Positions 1 through 8,356 of a stretch of DNA of 36,910 nucleotides are shown here, one piece after another. The notes under the pieces were generated by a model. That model made no database searches, had not been told where the DNA came from, and saw only the letters and a list, made by a program, of their open reading frames with translations. Position 1 is the first letter of the stretch. Each line of letters starts with the position of its first letter. Both the position numbers and the translations under genes were made by a program. Where the stretch lies: contig CAIYVC010000039.1 of assembly GCA_903929535.1 (NCBI GenBank), forward strand, positions 1 through 36,910. The letters run 5' to 3'. The DNA is from an uncultured Caulobacteraceae bacterium (GTDB taxonomy: Bacteria; Pseudomonadota; Alphaproteobacteria; Caulobacterales; Caulobacteraceae).

Positions 1-1
1 A

Positions 2-142
2 CCGCGCATCGTGGACTGGTACATGGACGGCAAGATCCAGATCGATCCCATGATCACCCACACCCTCCCCCTCGAGCGTATCAACGAAGCGTTTGACCTC
101 ATGCATAGCGGCGAATCCATCCGATCCGTCGTCGTGTTCTAG
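2..142 (+). CDS. frmA: S-(hydroxymethyl)glutathione dehydrogenase (class III alcohol dehydrogenase), C-terminal fragment
   Basis: Only the last 46 codons lie in the window; the gene begins upstream of base 1. The visible tail contains the segments LERINEAFDLMHSGESIRSV and a terminal VVF, typical of the C-terminus of zinc-dependent class III alcohol dehydrogenases, which oxidise S-(hydroxymethyl)glutathione to S-formylglutathione in the cytoplasm. The next gene, 16 bases downstream on the same strand, is a Gfa-family protein acting on the same substrate, and this supports the assignment. The family is clear, but the exact class cannot be proven from 46 residues alone. Confidence 0.8.
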   Translation, partial: PRIVDWYMDGKIQIDPMITHTLPLERINEAFDLMHSGESIRSVVVF

Positions 143-158
143 GAGAGGAAACTAGAAA

Positions 159-770
159 ATGTTCAACTTTTTCAAAAAGAAGGCGAGTAAACCAATGACC
201 GTTTCGATCCATCCGTCCGTCGACGGCGGCGTCAAGCAAGGCTCGTCCAGCTTCACGGGCGGCACGCTCGTCTGCAAGTGCAAGGACAAGCCGGTAAAGG
301 TGGCTATCTCCAGCCAGGTCCTGCACAACCACGCCTGCGGCTGCTCCAAGTGCTGGAAGCCGGACGGCGCCAAGTTCTCCGTCGTGGCGGTCGTTCCGTC
401 CGACAAGGTTTCCGTCAAGGAAAACGGCGACAAGCTGGCCGTGGTCGACAAGAGCGCCCTGATCCAGCGCTACGCCTGCAAGGTCTGCGGCGTTCACCTG
501 CACGGCCCGGTCGAGAAGCCGGCCCACCCCTTCACGGGCCTGACCTTCATCCACCCGGAACTGTTCACCGAAGCCGGCGCCGACGGCCCGACCTTCGCCG
601 CCTTCGTCTCTTCGATCATCGAAGTCGGCGCGGCCAAGCCGGAAGAGATGGATGGCGTGCGCGCCCGCCTGAACGAGCTGAAGCTGCCGCCGTACGACTG
701 CCTGTCGCCCGGCCTGATGGACTACATCGCGACCTTCATCGCCAAGGCCAACGGCGTCCTGCCCGCCTAA
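159..770 (+). CDS. gfa: S-(hydroxymethyl)glutathione synthase (glutathione-dependent formaldehyde-activating enzyme)
   Basis: 203-residue GFA-family protein. Gfa condenses formaldehyde with glutathione in the cytoplasm, feeding the dehydrogenase encoded just upstream. The two zinc sites are visible as C39-x-C41, C60-x-C62-x-x-C65 and C107-x-x-C110, matching the CENP-V/GFA cysteine layout. The length is slightly above the usual ~190 because of an N-terminal [12 protein letters not shown] extension. I kept the start at 159 because AGGAGAGG sits about 11 bases upstream; the alternative ATG at 195 has no good ribosome binding site, although family alignments would favour a protein starting near MTVSIHPSV. 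The gene is in an operon with the dehydrogenase and is closed by an intrinsic terminator. Confidence 0.9.
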   Translation: MFNFFKKKASKPMTVSIHPSVDGGVKQGSSSFTGGTLVCKCKDKPVKVAISSQVLHNHACGCSKCWKPDGAKFSVVAVVPSDKVSVKENGDKLAVVDKSALIQRYACKVCGVHLHGPVEKPAHPFTGLTFIHPELFTEAGADGPTFAAFVSSIIEVGAAKPEEMDGVRARLNELKLPPYDCLSPGLMDYIATFIAKANGVLPA

Positions 771-795
771 GCTCTGAAGCCGTGATCTGAGATCG

Positions 796-829
796 GGCCC
801 GCGGATCTGTTCCGCGGGCCTTTTCTTTT
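796..829 (+). terminator. Intrinsic (rho-independent) terminator after gfa
   Basis: A perfect 10-bp stem GGCCCGCGGA (796-805) / TCCGCGGGCC (811-820) encloses a 5-base loop TCTGT and is followed at once by TTTTCTTTT (821-829). It lies 26 bases after the gfa stop codon. It is the only textbook terminator I found in the window. Confidence 0.93.
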
Positions 830-892
830 GCCCGCCGCCAGCGCTGTATGTGGCCAAGACTCAATTGTGAAAAACACCCCGGAGGAAGACCC

Positions 893-1393
893 ATGAAGCG
901 CATGGCAATGATCGCGGCGGCCGCCGTCGGCCTGATGACCGCCACCTTGGCGAACGCCCAGGCCCCTGCCCTGGGCCCGATGCCGCCCCCGCCCCCGGCC
1001 CTGCTGTACGGCCCCAACATCACGCTTGAGGAAGCCCTGCAGGTGGTCTCCGCCGCCAACGCCGAAGCCACCAAGCGCAAGTTGACCGGCACCATCGCCA
1101 TCGTCGATACGGGCGGCGCCCTGGTCTATTTCCAGAAGGCCACCAACGCCGCCGGCGTTGCCGAAACCTTCGCCGTCAAGAAGGCGATATCGGCGGTGCG
1201 CAACCGCCGTCCCTCCAGCTATGACGCCGCGCGCCTGGCCGCCGGCGTGGCCACCGCCCTCTCTGTGCCGGACGCCTATCCCTTCGGCGGCGGCGTGCCG
1301 ATCGTGAAGGACGGCAAGGTGATCGGCGCCATCGGCGAAACCGGCGGAGCGGACGAAGACGTGGCCCGCGCCGGCGCCGGCGTGTTCCACTAG
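893..1393 (+). CDS. Exported GlcG/HbpS-family (DUF336) protein
   Basis: 166 residues. The N-terminus MKRMAMIAAAAVGLMTATLA followed by NAQA is a Sec signal peptide, so the mature protein should be periplasmic. The body carries the GlcG/HbpS (DUF336) pattern: IAIVDTGGALVYF, then a segment with AVKKAISAVRNRRPS, and a glycine-rich end with PFGGGVPIV and VIGAIGETGG. HbpS-type members bind haem; for many members no activity is known. A longer reading frame opens at 848, but GGAGGAAG directly before the ATG at 893 and the signal peptide fix the start. It follows the gfa terminator, so it has its own promoter. It may be cotranscribed with the unknown gene 27 bases downstream. Confidence 0.85.
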   Translation: MKRMAMIAAAAVGLMTATLANAQAPALGPMPPPPPALLYGPNITLEEALQVVSAANAEATKRKLTGTIAIVDTGGALVYFQKATNAAGVAETFAVKKAISAVRNRRPSSYDAARLAAGVATALSVPDAYPFGGGVPIVKDGKVIGAIGETGGADEDVARAGAGVFH

Positions 1394-1420
1394 CCGAGCG
1401 TTTTTTAGAGTCTCGCGCCC

Positions 1421-2074
1421 ATGAAACTGTCCGATCTGAAGTGGTGGCACTGGACCCTCGCGACCGTGGTCATCGCCGCCGCCTTGCGCGTGGCCACGGG
1501 CGGCCCTCTGCCCTTTATCGGCTATGTAGGTTCGCAGCGCCCCGCCCCGGCGGCGCAGGCCTCGGCCTCGTCCGACCGGCCGCACCGCGAGCCCAATCAG
1601 GGCCCGTCCCTGATCAACGCGGTGGCCTCGCCCGACCTGACCATCGAGCGCGCCCTGGCCGAGCTCAACCGCCTGACCGTCGAGGCCAGCGTCAAGAACC
1701 CGGGCGAGCCTGCGGCGCTGGTGGACGAGACCGGCCTGCTGGTGCGCGAGATCGCCAAGGCCCTGCAGGCGGGGGTCAGCGAGGACTCCGATGCGGTGAC
1801 CCAAGTGCGGGTGCTGGCGGCGACCAAGGGCACGGACCGCACCGGCAAGGCCCAGGCCCACCTGCCGCTCTACGCGCTCGACTTCAATGCCAAGGACTTG
1901 TTCGCCTTGAAGACCGATCACGCCAAGCTGGCCACGGTCCTGGGCCTGGCCACCAACATCGTGTTCAACGGCAAGGACGCTCACGACGCCATGCGCAAAT
2001 GGTGCGCGGCGCCCGAGAACCTCGCCGAGGCCAAGCGGCTATGCGGTCAGGTCGCCACCATGAAGGGCGTCTAG
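1421..2074 (+). CDS. Hypothetical membrane-anchored protein
   Basis: 217 residues, family not recognised. An N-terminal hydrophobic helix (about residues 8-34, WWHWTLATVVIAAALRV then a short Gly/Pro-rich segment) is followed by a Pro/Ala/Ser-rich linker and a mostly helical soluble domain, consistent with a single-pass protein with its bulk outside the cytoplasm. Two cysteines sit close to the C-terminus (in RKWCAAPEN and KRLCGQV), close enough to form a disulphide in the periplasm. The start codon lacks a strong ribosome binding site. The gene ends 4 bases before the convergent metallo-hydrolase gene. Confidence 0.7.
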   Translation: MKLSDLKWWHWTLATVVIAAALRVATGGPLPFIGYVGSQRPAPAAQASASSDRPHREPNQGPSLINAVASPDLTIERALAELNRLTVEASVKNPGEPAALVDETGLLVREIAKALQAGVSEDSDAVTQVRVLAATKGTDRTGKAQAHLPLYALDFNAKDLFALKTDHAKLATVLGLATNIVFNGKDAHDAMRKWCAAPENLAEAKRLCGQVATMKGV

Positions 2075-2078
2075 CCCG

Positions 2079-3008
2079 CTACTTCTTGGACAGCTCCGCC
2101 ACCAGGGCGTCGACCCGCTCGGGCGGGGCCCAGAACTGGCCGCCGATCTTCCAACCGAGGTCGGCGGTGTCGAGCGACTCGATCAGCTTGTCCTTGGGCG
2201 TGCCCGCCGCGATGGACGCCTGGATGCGGCTGATCAGGGTGTCGATCTTGGCCTTGTAGGCGGCCACTTCGGCGTGGGTCAGCGGCTTGCCGCCGTGACC
2301 GGGAAAGGCGACGTCCCAGCGCAGCTTCAGCCCTTCCGCGAGCGAATGCTGCAGGCCCAGCAGCGAGCCCTGGGCGTTGCCGGAGTCGTAGTTGGGCACG
2401 GTCGGGTCCTCGACCAGCAGGTCGCCGAAGGCGATGGCCTTCTGCTTGCCGAAATAGACGATGGTGTCGGCGCCGGTGTGGCCGGGCCCGAAATGGTAGA
2501 GGCGCGCGTCGGTATGGCGGCCCATGCGCACCCGCAAGAATTTCTTGTAGAGGGTGGTCGGCGAGGCCGGCGTGTGGGGCGCCAGACGGGTCGTATAGTG
2601 CTCGAAAATCTTGGGCATGTTCTCCTGGCCGATGACCTTGGCCCCGGCGGCGATGAACTTCTCGTTGTTGCCCGAATGGTCGGCGTGGTGATGGGTATCG
2701 ACCACCACCTTGACCGGCTCCTTGGTCACCGACCCGATCAGCATCATCAGGTCGCCGTAGTCCTTGTCGTTGAGGTTCTTGGTGTCGACCAGCAGGGCGC
2801 CGTTGGGCGTGACCAGCAGCTCCGAATTGCCGCCGCCGCCGACAATGAAATAGAGGTTCGGCTTGACCTCCATGATGGTCATGGGCGGAGGCGGCGCGCG
2901 CGGCGCGGCGGGAGCGGCGGGGGCCGCCGAAGACTCCGCCTGGGCGAAGGCGGAGCTGGCCATCAGCAGGGTGGTCAGGGCCAGCGCGGCCGCGAATTGG
3001 GTCTTCAT
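2079..3008 (-). CDS. Exported metallo-beta-lactamase-fold hydrolase
   Basis: 309 residues. A signal peptide (MKTQFAAALALTTLLMASSA, cleavage after FAQA) is followed by a Pro/Ala-rich linker, then an MBL-fold domain. The metal signature is T105-H-H-H-A-D-H111, i.e. the HxHxDH motif (H106, H108, D110, H111). Further ligand regions are GPGHTGADT and the late FPGHGG segment. The substrate cannot be told from sequence; relatives include periplasmic lactonase-like and beta-lactamase-like enzymes. A longer open frame runs to 4166 through the neighbouring gene, but GGAGGAAAC immediately before the ATG at 3008 and the signal peptide decide the start. The aromatic hydroxylase gene lies 89 bases upstream on the same strand. 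Confidence 0.87.
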   Translation of the reverse strand: MKTQFAAALALTTLLMASSAFAQAESSAAPAAPAAPRAPPPPMTIMEVKPNLYFIVGGGGNSELLVTPNGALLVDTKNLNDKDYGDLMMLIGSVTKEPVKVVVDTHHHADHSGNNEKFIAAGAKVIGQENMPKIFEHYTTRLAPHTPASPTTLYKKFLRVRMGRHTDARLYHFGPGHTGADTIVYFGKQKAIAFGDLLVEDPTVPNYDSGNAQGSLLGLQHSLAEGLKLRWDVAFPGHGGKPLTHAEVAAYKAKIDTLISRIQASIAAGTPKDKLIESLDTADLGWKIGGQFWAPPERVDALVAELSKK

Positions 3009-3097
3009 GTTTCCTCCGGCTCGGCCATCGGCGAGCACAGCTCTTGTTATGATTGACTGCGCAACACTACAGGCGCGGGGACAGCGGTCAACGGCGG

Positions 3098-4624
3098 CTA
3101 GGCGGGCGACAGGCCCCGCTCGTCCAGATATTCGATCAGCCGGTCCGCATCGCCAATCGGGTCCGCCAGCCCGATGTAGCCGTCCGGGCGGATCAGGTAG
3201 ACGGCGCCGCGTTTCAGGCCCGCCTTGCGGAACCGGGGTTGCCAGTCGAAGGCGTGCAGGACGAGCTTGCGGGCGGCGCACAGCTTGGCGACGCCCGGCG
3301 TCGCATCGCCGTAGACATGCACCTGCCAGTCCAGCGACTGCAGGGGTTCGAAGTTGTCGCCGCCTCCGTCCAGCTCCACCCACGGCAGCCGGTCGCCGCC
3401 CCACAGGTCCCCCGCCGCCCCGGCGCTCAGTGGACCGTGCCGGTAGTTGACCACCATCTGCGACACGGTGCGGAAGGCGAATTTGCGGACTGGCTCCAGC
3501 CCGAACAGCCCCGGCGCCAGATAGGGGAAAATCGTGGTGCGCAACCGCTCGGCCAGCTTGCTGGGGTTGGAGGCGGCCGAGAAGATCCGGTCGGTCGTGG
3601 CCACCAGCCGCTTGGCGAAGCCGATCCGCTCGGGTTCGTAGGCGTCGAGCAGGGTCGCCGGCGCGCGGCCCTGCAGCACCCCCGCCAGCTTCCACGCCAG
3701 GTTCACCGCGTCGCCGATGCCGGTGTTCATGCCCTGGCCGCCGGCCGGGCTGTGGATGTGGGCGGCGTCGCCCAGCAGGAAGGCGCGGCCCTTCCTGAAC
3801 TTCAGGCTGACGCGGTGATGCACATGGTAGGTCGAGAACCAGTTCACCTTGGCGATCTTCAGGCCCAGATGTTCGATGGCCCGGTCGGAGACGTCGTCGA
3901 AGGTCAGGGCGTCGCCCTTGGCCGCACGCTCGCCGCGCACCGTCCCGATCAGCCGGACATGGCCTTTCGCCGTCAGCGGGAACACAGCCAGGAAGTCGGC
4001 TTCGTCCAGGTCGATATTGAGGTTGCCGTCGACCGTCTGCCCGCTGGCCTCCACGTCCGCCACATAGAACATCTGATCGTAGGTGCCGCCGGGGAAGCCT
4101 GTCCCAAGCGCCCCGCGCACGGTCGACTTGGCCCCGTCGCAGCCCGCCAGGTAGCGCGCCTCGCACATGTCCTGCACGCCGTCACTGTTCTGCAGCACCG
4201 CGCGGATCACATCGCCGTCGTCGGTGAAGCCCATCAGCTCGGTGCGCCGCTCCACGGTGACTCCCAGCCCGGCCAGGGTCTCGACCAGCAGCTTCTCGTG
4301 CTCGTCCTGGGGGAAGATGAACATGTAGTCGTAGGGGCCCAGCCCCTTGCCGATCTCGTGCAGGTCGACATGGGCGGCGCGCTTGGCGTTGACCCACAGG
4401 TTCATCGCCCCGACCTTATGCCCCGCCTTCACCACCGCGTCGGCGATGCCGATCGAGCGGTAGAATTCCAGGGTGCGGGCCTGCACCGCCAGGGCGCGCG
4501 AGGTGGTCCCCGGCCCCTTGGTCTTATCGACGATGCGGACGCTGACGCCGAGCTTGGTCAGCCACAGGGCCAGCACCAGCCCCGTGGGTCCGGCCCCGAC
4601 GATCAGAACCTCAGTCTCGGTCAT
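3098..4624 (-). CDS. FAD-dependent aromatic hydroxylase (PheA/TfdB/MhpA-type group A flavoprotein monooxygenase)
   Basis: 508 residues. The N-terminal dinucleotide fold GAGPTG (near residue 11), the middle motif GCDGAKSTVR (DG motif) and the later GDAAHIHSPAGGQGMNTGIGD (GD motif, FAD ribityl contact) are all intact. C-terminal to these is the thioredoxin-like extension usual for the phenol hydroxylase/TfdB branch. Such enzymes use NAD(P)H and O2 to hydroxylate phenols or aromatic acids in the cytoplasm. The substrate is unknown; an aromatic substrate would fit the lig pathway elsewhere in the window, but that link is inference. The start ATG at 4624 faces the divergent nitronate monooxygenase gene across 55 bases. 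Confidence 0.88.
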   Translation of the reverse strand: MTETEVLIVGAGPTGLVLALWLTKLGVSVRIVDKTKGPGTTSRALAVQARTLEFYRSIGIADAVVKAGHKVGAMNLWVNAKRAAHVDLHEIGKGLGPYDYMFIFPQDEHEKLLVETLAGLGVTVERRTELMGFTDDGDVIRAVLQNSDGVQDMCEARYLAGCDGAKSTVRGALGTGFPGGTYDQMFYVADVEASGQTVDGNLNIDLDEADFLAVFPLTAKGHVRLIGTVRGERAAKGDALTFDDVSDRAIEHLGLKIAKVNWFSTYHVHHRVSLKFRKGRAFLLGDAAHIHSPAGGQGMNTGIGDAVNLAWKLAGVLQGRAPATLLDAYEPERIGFAKRLVATTDRIFSAASNPSKLAERLRTTIFPYLAPGLFGLEPVRKFAFRTVSQMVVNYRHGPLSAGAAGDLWGGDRLPWVELDGGGDNFEPLQSLDWQVHVYGDATPGVAKLCAARKLVLHAFDWQPRFRKAGLKRGAVYLIRPDGYIGLADPIGDADRLIEYLDERGLSPA

Positions 4625-4679
4625 CGATTCCGCATCCCTATGGGCCTAGTCTCGCCGGAGTAGAACGCGGAGAAGCGGC

Positions 4680-5747
4680 ATGGGGCAATGGCCTGATCGG
4701 TCGATTCTGAAGCTGCTGGGCGTCGAGGCGCCGATCATCCAGGCTCCGATGTCGGGTTTCAGCACCGTGGAGATGGCGGTGGCGGTCAGCCGCGCCGGAG
4801 GGCTCGGCTCCCTGGCCTGCGCCCAGCTGACCCTGGAACAGGCGAAGGACGCCCTGGCCGCCTTCCGCAGGGACGCGCCCGGCCCGGTCAACCTCAACTT
4901 CTTCTGCCACCGCCCGCCGCAGCCCAATCCCGCCGTCATGGCGGCCTGGCACAAAAGCCTGCGCGCCTACTATCTGGAATACGGCCTGGACCCCGACGCT
5001 CCGCCGCCGACCGCCAACCGCATCCCGTTCGACGAGACCTTCTGCGCCCTGGTGGAAAACGAGCGGCCCGAGATCGTCAGCTTCCACTTCGGCCTGCCCG
5101 AACCGCGCCTGCTGGATAGGGTCAGGGCGACGGGCGCCAAGGTGCTGTCCTCCGCCACCACGGTCGCCGAAGCGGTCTGGCTGGAGCAGCACGGCGCCGA
5201 CGCCGTCATCGCCATGGGCTATGAGGCCGGCGGCCATCGCGGCAGCTTCCTGACCACCGACATGGCCGCCCAGCCGGGGACCTTCGCCCTAGTCCCGCAG
5301 GTCGCGGACGCCGTGAGCCTGCCGGTGATCGCGGCGGGCGGGATCGCCGACGCGCGGGGTATCGTGGCGGCCCTGGCGCTGGGCGCCGCCGCCGTCCAGA
5401 TCGGCACTGCCTACCTGTTCTGTCCCGAAGCCAGGGTCACCGCCGCCCACCGCAAGGCCCTGGAAGCCGCCACTGACGAGGGCACGCAGATCACCAACGT
5501 CTTCACCGGACGTCCGGCGCGGGGGCTGATCAACCGCCTGATGCGGGAAGCCGGACCCCTGTCGCCGCTGGCCCCCGCCTTCCCGACGGCTGGCGGGCCG
5601 CTGCTGCCGCTCAAGACCAAGGCGGAAGCGGGGGGCGTCGGGGACTTCTCCAGCCTGTGGTCGGGCCAGGCGGCCGCCCTGTCGCCTCGGTTGCCGGCCG
5701 GCGAGCTGACGCGGAAATTGGCCGAAGAGGCGCTGGCCAAAATCTAG
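4680..5747 (+). CDS. Nitronate monooxygenase-like FMN enzyme (NMO/2-nitropropane dioxygenase family)
   Basis: 355 residues forming a single TIM-barrel FMN domain. Recognisable elements are APIIQAPMSG at the first strand, LNFFCHRP, SFHFGLP, and GYEAGGHRGSF with H186 in the place of the family's catalytic histidine. The phosphate-binding GGIADARGI and IGTAYLFCPEA segments follow. The family oxidises alkyl nitronates (for example propionate-3-nitronate) using O2. The ATG at 4680 is preceded by GGAGAAG. The gene is divergent from the FAD hydroxylase gene, so the two may share a promoter region. Confidence 0.9.
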   Translation: MGQWPDRSILKLLGVEAPIIQAPMSGFSTVEMAVAVSRAGGLGSLACAQLTLEQAKDALAAFRRDAPGPVNLNFFCHRPPQPNPAVMAAWHKSLRAYYLEYGLDPDAPPPTANRIPFDETFCALVENERPEIVSFHFGLPEPRLLDRVRATGAKVLSSATTVAEAVWLEQHGADAVIAMGYEAGGHRGSFLTTDMAAQPGTFALVPQVADAVSLPVIAAGGIADARGIVAALALGAAAVQIGTAYLFCPEARVTAAHRKALEAATDEGTQITNVFTGRPARGLINRLMREAGPLSPLAPAFPTAGGPLLPLKTKAEAGGVGDFSSLWSGQAAALSPRLPAGELTRKLAEEALAKI

Positions 5748-5769
5748 ATGGCTCGAACGGGCCGTCCCG

Positions 5770-6822
5770 TCACTTCCCGACGACGACCACCGAAAACGAG
5801 CCCGGCAGCATCGGACCGCGTCGGGCTCGCCCAGGCGCACCGGCGGGCGCACCGGGGACAGGCGCTGAGGGCGGTCCGAACTCGGCGGTGATCAGCAGGA
5901 CGCGCCCGGTCTTGGCATCCAGCGTCAGGGTCTTGGCCCCGACGGGCGTCGTCACGGTCTGCTCCAGCGCGAAGGTGGTGGGGCTGGTTTCCTTGACCAC
6001 CGTCAGGGCGCCGTCGCCCGCCGAGGCGAAGGCTTCCATCGTGGCCGGGTTGAACACCGCACCGTCCACCCCCGCGCCGATCGGGATCGAACCCAGAATC
6101 TTGCCCGTATGGGCGTTCAGCATGGTCATGGTCGCCGGATTGCGGCAGGCCACGAACAGGACGTGGTTGCGGGCGTCGAAGGCGAGGCCCGCCGGCGTGC
6201 CGCACTTGCCTTCCAAACCATAGACCCCGGTCATCTTCATGCCGACGGTGTCGACCACGGCGACTTGATCCTTGTCTTCCAGGTCGATGTAAAGATGGCC
6301 TTTGCCGTCGGTCGCCGCCTCCTCAGGTGCGCCGCCCAGATCGATGGTTCCGGCCACCGCGCCGGCAGCCGCGTCGATCACCGTCACGTTGGGGGCGCTG
6401 TGGCTGAGGACGTAGACCTTCTGGTTCGCCGGGTCGCCCAGGATACCGTCCGGGCTGCCTTGGGCCTCGATGGTCTTGATCACGGCCAGGGTCTTGGCGT
6501 CCCACATGACGATGGGCCTGCTGCTTGAGAAACCGTGGCCCGATTTCGGGTCGACCACCGCCCCATGCCCGTTGGTCGCCGGAAGTTCCGCCAGCGGGGC
6601 CAGGGTGTCGAGGTCGAGCACCATCACCCGGCCAGTGGGGCCTCCGCGCGGGATGTACAGTTTGCGGCCGGCGCTGTCGGCGTGGACATAGTCGAACCCG
6701 CCGTCGCCGCCCACCTTGACCGTCTTCAATATCCGGTAAGGGCCCGAAGCCGGGGTCTGGGCCGGCGCCGCCGACGCCATCGCGGCGGTTGAAAGAACCA
6801 AACTCGCCAATAGACGTCGCAT
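5770..6822 (-). CDS. Exported YncE-like beta-propeller protein (YVTN repeat family)
   Basis: 350 residues. The signal peptide MRRLLASLVLSTAAMASAAP is followed by repeated blades such as GRKLYIPRGG, NQKVYVLSHS, KGHLYIDLED and HVLFVACRN, each with a VIDAA/VVDTVG/VLDLDT-like strand. This is the YncE/YVTN seven-bladed propeller pattern. Members are periplasmic or surface proteins of mostly unknown ligand. I moved the start from a possible codon at 6861 to the ATG at 6822, where the signal peptide begins and GGAGG lies upstream. The C-terminus is Pro/Gly/Ala-rich before a last strand. It lies just downstream of the efflux operon on the same strand, 79 bases away, and could receive read-through. 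Confidence 0.83.
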   Translation of the reverse strand: MRRLLASLVLSTAAMASAAPAQTPASGPYRILKTVKVGGDGGFDYVHADSAGRKLYIPRGGPTGRVMVLDLDTLAPLAELPATNGHGAVVDPKSGHGFSSSRPIVMWDAKTLAVIKTIEAQGSPDGILGDPANQKVYVLSHSAPNVTVIDAAAGAVAGTIDLGGAPEEAATDGKGHLYIDLEDKDQVAVVDTVGMKMTGVYGLEGKCGTPAGLAFDARNHVLFVACRNPATMTMLNAHTGKILGSIPIGAGVDGAVFNPATMEAFASAGDGALTVVKETSPTTFALEQTVTTPVGAKTLTLDAKTGRVLLITAEFGPPSAPVPGAPAGAPGRARRGPMLPGSFSVVVVGK

Positions 6823-6901
6823 GGGTGGCCTCCGGTCTCGACTGGCGCGCTCTAGATCCACTCTGCAACGCCTCGGCGACGGAAGCCACCGGGCAGGCGT
6901 G

Positions 6902-8356
6902 TTATCCGCCGACCGCCGGAGCCGCGATCGCGGGGCTGTCTTCCCAGCCGCCGCCCAGGGTCTTGAACACCGTCACCTGATCGCTGACCAGGGCCGCGTC
7001 GGAAGCCGACAGGGCCGCGTCGGCGCCCACCAGGGTGCGCTGGGCGTCCAGCACGTCCAGGAAGCTGGCCCGGCCCGCCTGGAAGCGGATCTGGGCGAAG
7101 CGCTGGGCCTCGGCGGCCTGATCGCGGGCGGTGAGCAGGGCGGCGTGATGGTCGAGCTCGGCGCCGTAGGCGGTCAGGGCCTGCTCGGTCTCCTTCAGCG
7201 CGTTCAGCACCACGCCATTGAAGCCGGCCAGGGCGCCCGACGCCTGAGCGCGGGCCTGGGCGATCTGGGCCTGGGCCACCAGGGTATTGGGGAAGCTCCA
7301 GCTGATCAGCGGACCCACCCCGAAAGCGACCGCCTGATAGCGGCCGAGACCGTTCACCGTGGGCGCGGCGGAGGCGACCGAGCCGCCCAGGGTCACGGTC
7401 GGGTAAAGGTTGGCGACGGCCACGCCGATGCGGGCGGTGGCGGCGCCCAGGGTCCGTTCGGCCTGGCGCACGTCGGGACGGCGGCGCAGCAGCCCCGCGC
7501 CATCCCCGACCGGCACGGGCTGGGTCAGCTGGGGCGGGCTGCGGCAGGCGTCGGCCTGGGCCAGCACCGTTTCGGGCGGACGCCCGGTCAGCACCGCCAG
7601 CTGGAACAGGGACGAGCGGCGCTGACCTTCCAGCGGAGCGATGGCGGCCTTGGTCTGGGCCAGAAGCACGGCGGAGCGCGACACGTCGAAGTCCGACAGG
7701 CCTCCTGCGTCGCGCTGGCGCACGGTGATGTCGTAGCCCTGCTGCACGATGTCGAGCGAGCGGCGGGCGACGTCCACCTGCTCGCCGAAGGCGCAGGCGT
7801 TGGCGTAGGCGCGGGTGGTCTCCGCCGCCACGGTGACGCGCACGAAATCCTGAGCGGCGGCCAGGGCCTGGGCGTTTGCCCGGGCCGATTCCAGCGAGCG
7901 GCGCACCCGGCCGAACAGGTCGACCTCGTAGGAGACGTCCAGCCCGGCGGTGTAGGTCCACACATCCGGCGCCCGGCGGCCCAGGGCGGCAGCGGCCGCG
8001 TCCGCCGAGGCGCTGCGCCCGAACGCATCACCGGCGGAGAGACGGGTGGACGGGAACAGCCCCGCCTGGGATTGGCTCAGAAGAGCCCGCGCCTGGGCCA
8101 GGTTGGCGGCGGCGACCTGCAGGTCGGTGTTCTGGGTCAGCGCCTGCTGCACCAGTCCGTCCAGCACCGGGTCGTTGTAGAGCCGCCACCACTGGGCGGG
8201 TAGCGGGGTCGCAGGTGAGGCCGCCGGGGTCTGGGAGACGAAGGCGCCGGTCTCAAGGCCCGTGGGCTTGGGCGCCTCGTAGTTGGGGCCGACCGCGCAG
8301 GCGCTTAGGGCCGTGAGCGCGGCAGAGGTAAGGAGCGGTTTCAGCATCCGCGTCAT
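6902..8356 (-). CDS. NodT/OprM-type outer-membrane efflux lipoprotein
   Basis: 484 residues. The N-terminal lipoprotein signal ends in LSAC (lipobox), followed by AVGPNYEAP, the classic NodT/OprM start. Two outer-membrane-factor repeats follow, with long helices around QALTQNTDLQVAAANLAQAR and DQAAEAQRFAQIRFQAGRAS, and the conserved FLDVLDAQRTL near the end. It forms the trimeric outer-membrane duct of the tripartite pump. Its ATG overlaps the stop codon of the RND gene in an ATGA (8353-8356), so the two are translationally coupled. A longer frame reaching 8785 is a shadow inside the RND gene. Confidence 0.93.
   Translation of the reverse strand: MTRMLKPLLTSAALTALSACAVGPNYEAPKPTGLETGAFVSQTPAASPATPLPAQWWRLYNDPVLDGLVQQALTQNTDLQVAAANLAQARALLSQSQAGLFPSTRLSAGDAFGRSASADAAAAALGRRAPDVWTYTAGLDVSYEVDLFGRVRRSLESARANAQALAAAQDFVRVTVAAETTRAYANACAFGEQVDVARRSLDIVQQGYDITVRQRDAGGLSDFDVSRSAVLLAQTKAAIAPLEGQRRSSLFQLAVLTGRPPETVLAQADACRSPPQLTQPVPVGDGAGLLRRRPDVRQAERTLGAATARIGVAVANLYPTVTLGGSVASAAPTVNGLGRYQAVAFGVGPLISWSFPNTLVAQAQIAQARAQASGALAGFNGVVLNALKETEQALTAYGAELDHHAALLTARDQAAEAQRFAQIRFQAGRASFLDVLDAQRTLVGADAALSASDAALVSDQVTVFKTLGGGWEDSPAIAAPAVGG

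Noticed and set aside
1394-1420. T-run GTTTTTTAG as a terminator after the GlcG/HbpS-like gene
   Set aside because: No convincing stem directly precedes the T-run.
2079-4166. A 695-residue open frame that seems to join the metallo-hydrolase to an upstream protein
   Set aside because: The upstream part is low-complexity Arg/Gly/Pro-rich antisense-type translation over the FAD hydroxylase gene; a ribosome binding site and signal peptide at 3008 define the real start.
3053-4663. Long plus-strand frame opposite the FAD hydroxylase gene, and similar long antisense frames elsewhere (for example 767-1984, 34574-36046)
   Set aside because: These are high-GC shadow frames: composition rich in Arg, Gly, His and Gln, no recognisable domains, and fully overlapped by well-supported genes.
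5757-5770. ACGGGccgtCCCGT hairpin between two convergent genes as a terminator
   Set aside because: Only a 5-bp stem, no U-tract, and it touches the stop codon of the propeller gene; too weak in a GC-rich genome.
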